A DNA stretch of 40,145 bases from assembly GCF_000721605.1 (NCBI RefSeq), contig NZ_JOIZ01000035.1, positions 1-40,145 of the forward strand. Direction: 5' to 3'. This document shows positions 38,742-40,145 of this stretch, in pieces (positions within the stretch are counted from its first letter, which is position 1; each line of letters starts with the position of its first letter). The DNA comes from Streptomyces sp. NRRL S-37 (GTDB taxonomy: Bacteria > Actinomycetota > Actinomycetes > Streptomycetales > Streptomycetaceae). Both the position numbers and the translations under genes were made by a program. The notes beneath the pieces are model-generated. The model had not been told where the DNA came from. It did not search any database and saw nothing but the letters and a program-made list of their open reading frames with translations.

Positions 38742-39590
38742 TCAGAACAGCACGCTCATGAAGGCGCCGACCTCCTGGAAGCCCACCCGTGCGTACGTCC
38801 TGCGGGCGGGTGTGTTGAAGTCGTTGACGTAGAGGCTCGCCACGGGCGCTATCTCCGTCAGGGCGTAGCGCAGGACGGCCGCCATGCCGGGGGCGGCGAC
38901 GCCCCTGCCCCGGTGCTCGGGGGCCACCCAGACGCCCTGGATCTGGCAGGCGCGGTCGGTCGCGGCACCGATCTCGGCCTTGAAGACGACCTTGCCGTCG
39001 GTGCCGAAGCGGGCGAAGGCGCGGCCGGCGCCGACGAGCTCGGCGACCCGGGCCTGGTAGAGCAGGCCGCCGTCGCCGGCCAGCGGGGAGACGCCGACCT
39101 CCTCGGTGAACATCGCCACGCACGCCGGCATGACCGTCTCCAGCTCGTCCTTGCGGACGCGGCGGACGTAGGGGTCGGGGGCTATGAGGGGGGACGGGCG
39201 GTCGGTGACCATGAGGGGCTGGTGGGTGCGGACCTCGCGGGCCGGACCCCACTGGGGTTCGAGCAGCCGCCAGAGCGCGGCGGTGGGCTCGGCCGGGCCG
39301 ACGATCGAGGAGCAGCGGCGGCCGGCCCGGCGGGCACGGTCGGCGAAGGCGCGGACGGCCCGGGGGGTGGCGCAGATGGGCACCAGGTTGGCGCCGGCAT
39401 AGCACAGGGACGTCAGGACGCCCCCCTCGTACCAGCCCCACATCTCGCCGCCGAGCCGCCACGGGTCCAGGCCCGCGATCTGGACGCGGGCGGTCACGAA
39501 GGCGTTCGCGACCGGCTCGCGGTCGAGTACGGCGAGTGCGGCGTCCAGGTCACTCGGTTCGAGGACCCGGGATGTGGTCTGCGTCAACAC
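38742..39590 (-). CDS. DUF4081 GNAT acetyltransferase
   Basis: 282 residues from GTG 39590 (GAGG eight bases upstream; N-terminus MLTQTTSRVLEPSDL); the longer ATG at 39632 has no ribosome-binding site. An N-terminal DUF4081 domain (LDREPVANAFVTARVQIAG, GEMWGWYEG, LCYAGANLVPI) precedes a GNAT domain (IQGVWVAPEHRGRGVAAPGM; LYVNDFNTPARRTYARVGF). Conserved next to ispG and proS in actinobacteria, by recollection; substrate unknown. Confidence 0.92.
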   Translation of the reverse strand: MLTQTTSRVLEPSDLDAALAVLDREPVANAFVTARVQIAGLDPWRLGGEMWGWYEGGVLTSLCYAGANLVPICATPRAVRAFADRARRAGRRCSSIVGPAEPTAALWRLLEPQWGPAREVRTHQPLMVTDRPSPLIAPDPYVRRVRKDELETVMPACVAMFTEEVGVSPLAGDGGLLYQARVAELVGAGRAFARFGTDGKVVFKAEIGAATDRACQIQGVWVAPEHRGRGVAAPGMAAVLRYALTEIAPVASLYVNDFNTPARRTYARVGFQEVGAFMSVLF

Positions 39591-39644
39591 GTGCGGGGCC
39601 TCACACACTGGGGTCTGCTGATTTCTCCGCACTGTACCCGCGGA

Positions 39645-39668
39645 ATCCGGGGGACGCCGCCCCCGGAT
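39645..39668 (-). terminator. ispG terminator
   Basis: Perfect 9-bp stem ATCCGGGGG/CCCCCGGAT (39645-39653 with 39660-39668), 6-base loop, about 60 bases beyond the ispG stop and upstream of the DUF4081 gene. Confidence 0.75.
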
Positions 39669-39726
39669 CCCGCTTCGGTCCTGGACCCGCCCCGTCCCCG
39701 GGCGCCGTGCGGGCCGGCCGGCGTGG

Positions 39727-40145
39727 TCAGCCGGCCACCGAGACCTGCGGCTCGCCCGACATCACGCCGTCCTTCTCCATCTCCTCGGCGATCTTCATCG
39801 CCTCCTCGATCAGCGTCTCCACGATCTTCGACTCGGGGACGGTCTTGATGACCTCGCCCTTCACGAAGATCTGGCCCTTGCCGTTGCCGGAGGCGACGCC
39901 GAGGTCGGCCTCGCGGGCCAAGGCGGGCCCGGCCTCGGTGACGCCGAGGTGCAGCGGGTAGTCGCACTGGGCGGCGAGCTGGCGGTAGGCCTCGACCATG
40001 ACGACCGGGTCGTTGTGCTTGACGGAGATCTTGATGTCCCGGAAGTCGTGCTCCTCGAAGAGGGACGCCTCCCACAGGGCGGACTCGGCCAGCGCCTCGG
40101 GGGTCGCCTTGCCGTACTTCTGGAGCAGGCGCCGGTCCAGCGAGC
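39727..40145 (-). CDS. ispG: IspG (partial), [4Fe-4S] segment deleted
   Basis: 3' part of a GcpE/IspG gene (HMBPP synthase, penultimate step of the MEP isoprenoid pathway); the 5' part is beyond the window. Visible text runs from [20 protein letters not shown] through [13 protein letters not shown] and [13 protein letters not shown], then jumps straight to [18 protein letters not shown] and the normal C-terminus. In intact IspG, about 100 residues lie between these blocks, with CPSCGR, CVVNGPGE and thus all cluster ligands. The frame is preserved through the junction (about 39916-39924, codons GCC TTG GCC). Without the cluster the enzyme cannot work, so this is either a decayed copy (a second ispG elsewhere is common in streptomycetes) or an assembly error. 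Confidence 0.9.
   Translation of the reverse strand, partial: SLDRRLLQKYGKATPEALAESALWEASLFEEHDFRDIKISVKHNDPVVMVEAYRQLAAQCDYPLHLGVTEAGPALAREADLGVASGNGKGQIFVKGEVIKTVPESKIVETLIEEAMKIAEEMEKDGVMSGEPQVSVAG

Overview
The window looks like a chromosomal core segment of a Streptomyces (or very close actinomycete). Evidence: very high GC with strongly GC-biased third codon positions, frequent GTG and TTG starts, 4-bp ATGA/GTGA/TTGA gene overlaps, ThyX-type thymidylate synthase, an rpsO-pnp pair, RNase J next to dapA, and the rimP-nusA-ylxR-infB / DUF503-rbfA-truB-ribF order. Most genes are housekeeping and read on the minus strand.

Layout. 1-271: two tandem promoters on the minus strand that resemble Streptomyces rRNA-operon promoters and fire out of the window, then the RNase J terminator. 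272-6339: RNase J, dapA and thyX (minus), two small plus-strand membrane-protein genes, a small minus-strand membrane/TPR-like gene and dapB. 6484-10658: rpsO, PNPase and an M16 peptidase (minus). 10928-15028: a DUF397 gene and a very long, proline-rich MinD/ParA-like ATPase of the EspI type (plus). 15282-21181: a complete five-gene peptide-type ABC importer operon (plus) with a good promoter and overlapping genes. 21186-22139: ribF. 22285-26538: a single very large gene for an inactive trypsin-like domain, a P-loop NTPase and a helical C-terminal half. 26785-33819: truB, rbfA, DUF503, infB, ylxR, nusA, rimP (minus). 34028-35979: lipoprotein, DUF4439 ferritin-like protein and an APH-like pseudokinase (plus). 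36369-40145: proS, two GNAT acetyltransferases and the 3' end of ispG (minus).

How the genes work together: RNase J and PNPase are the main RNA-decay enzymes and both have structured leaders. DapA and DapB make the lysine/diaminopimelate precursor for the cell wall. The rimP-to-truB block is translation and ribosome maturation. RibF makes FMN/FAD. ProS charges tRNA-Pro.

The most notable points are: (1) an ispG reading frame that has lost, in frame, the whole segment carrying the [4Fe-4S] cysteines; (2) the 1417-residue pseudo-trypsin/NTPase/helical-repeat protein, which has a STAND-like architecture and sits alone behind an evenly spaced GTGAAC repeat; (3) an APH-family protein lacking both catalytic aspartates; (4) an EspI-like ATPase with no type VII secretion genes beside it; (5) a five-copy 10-bp phased repeat in the thyX divergent promoter region. 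Family assignments come from motif recognition by eye; no database search was run.
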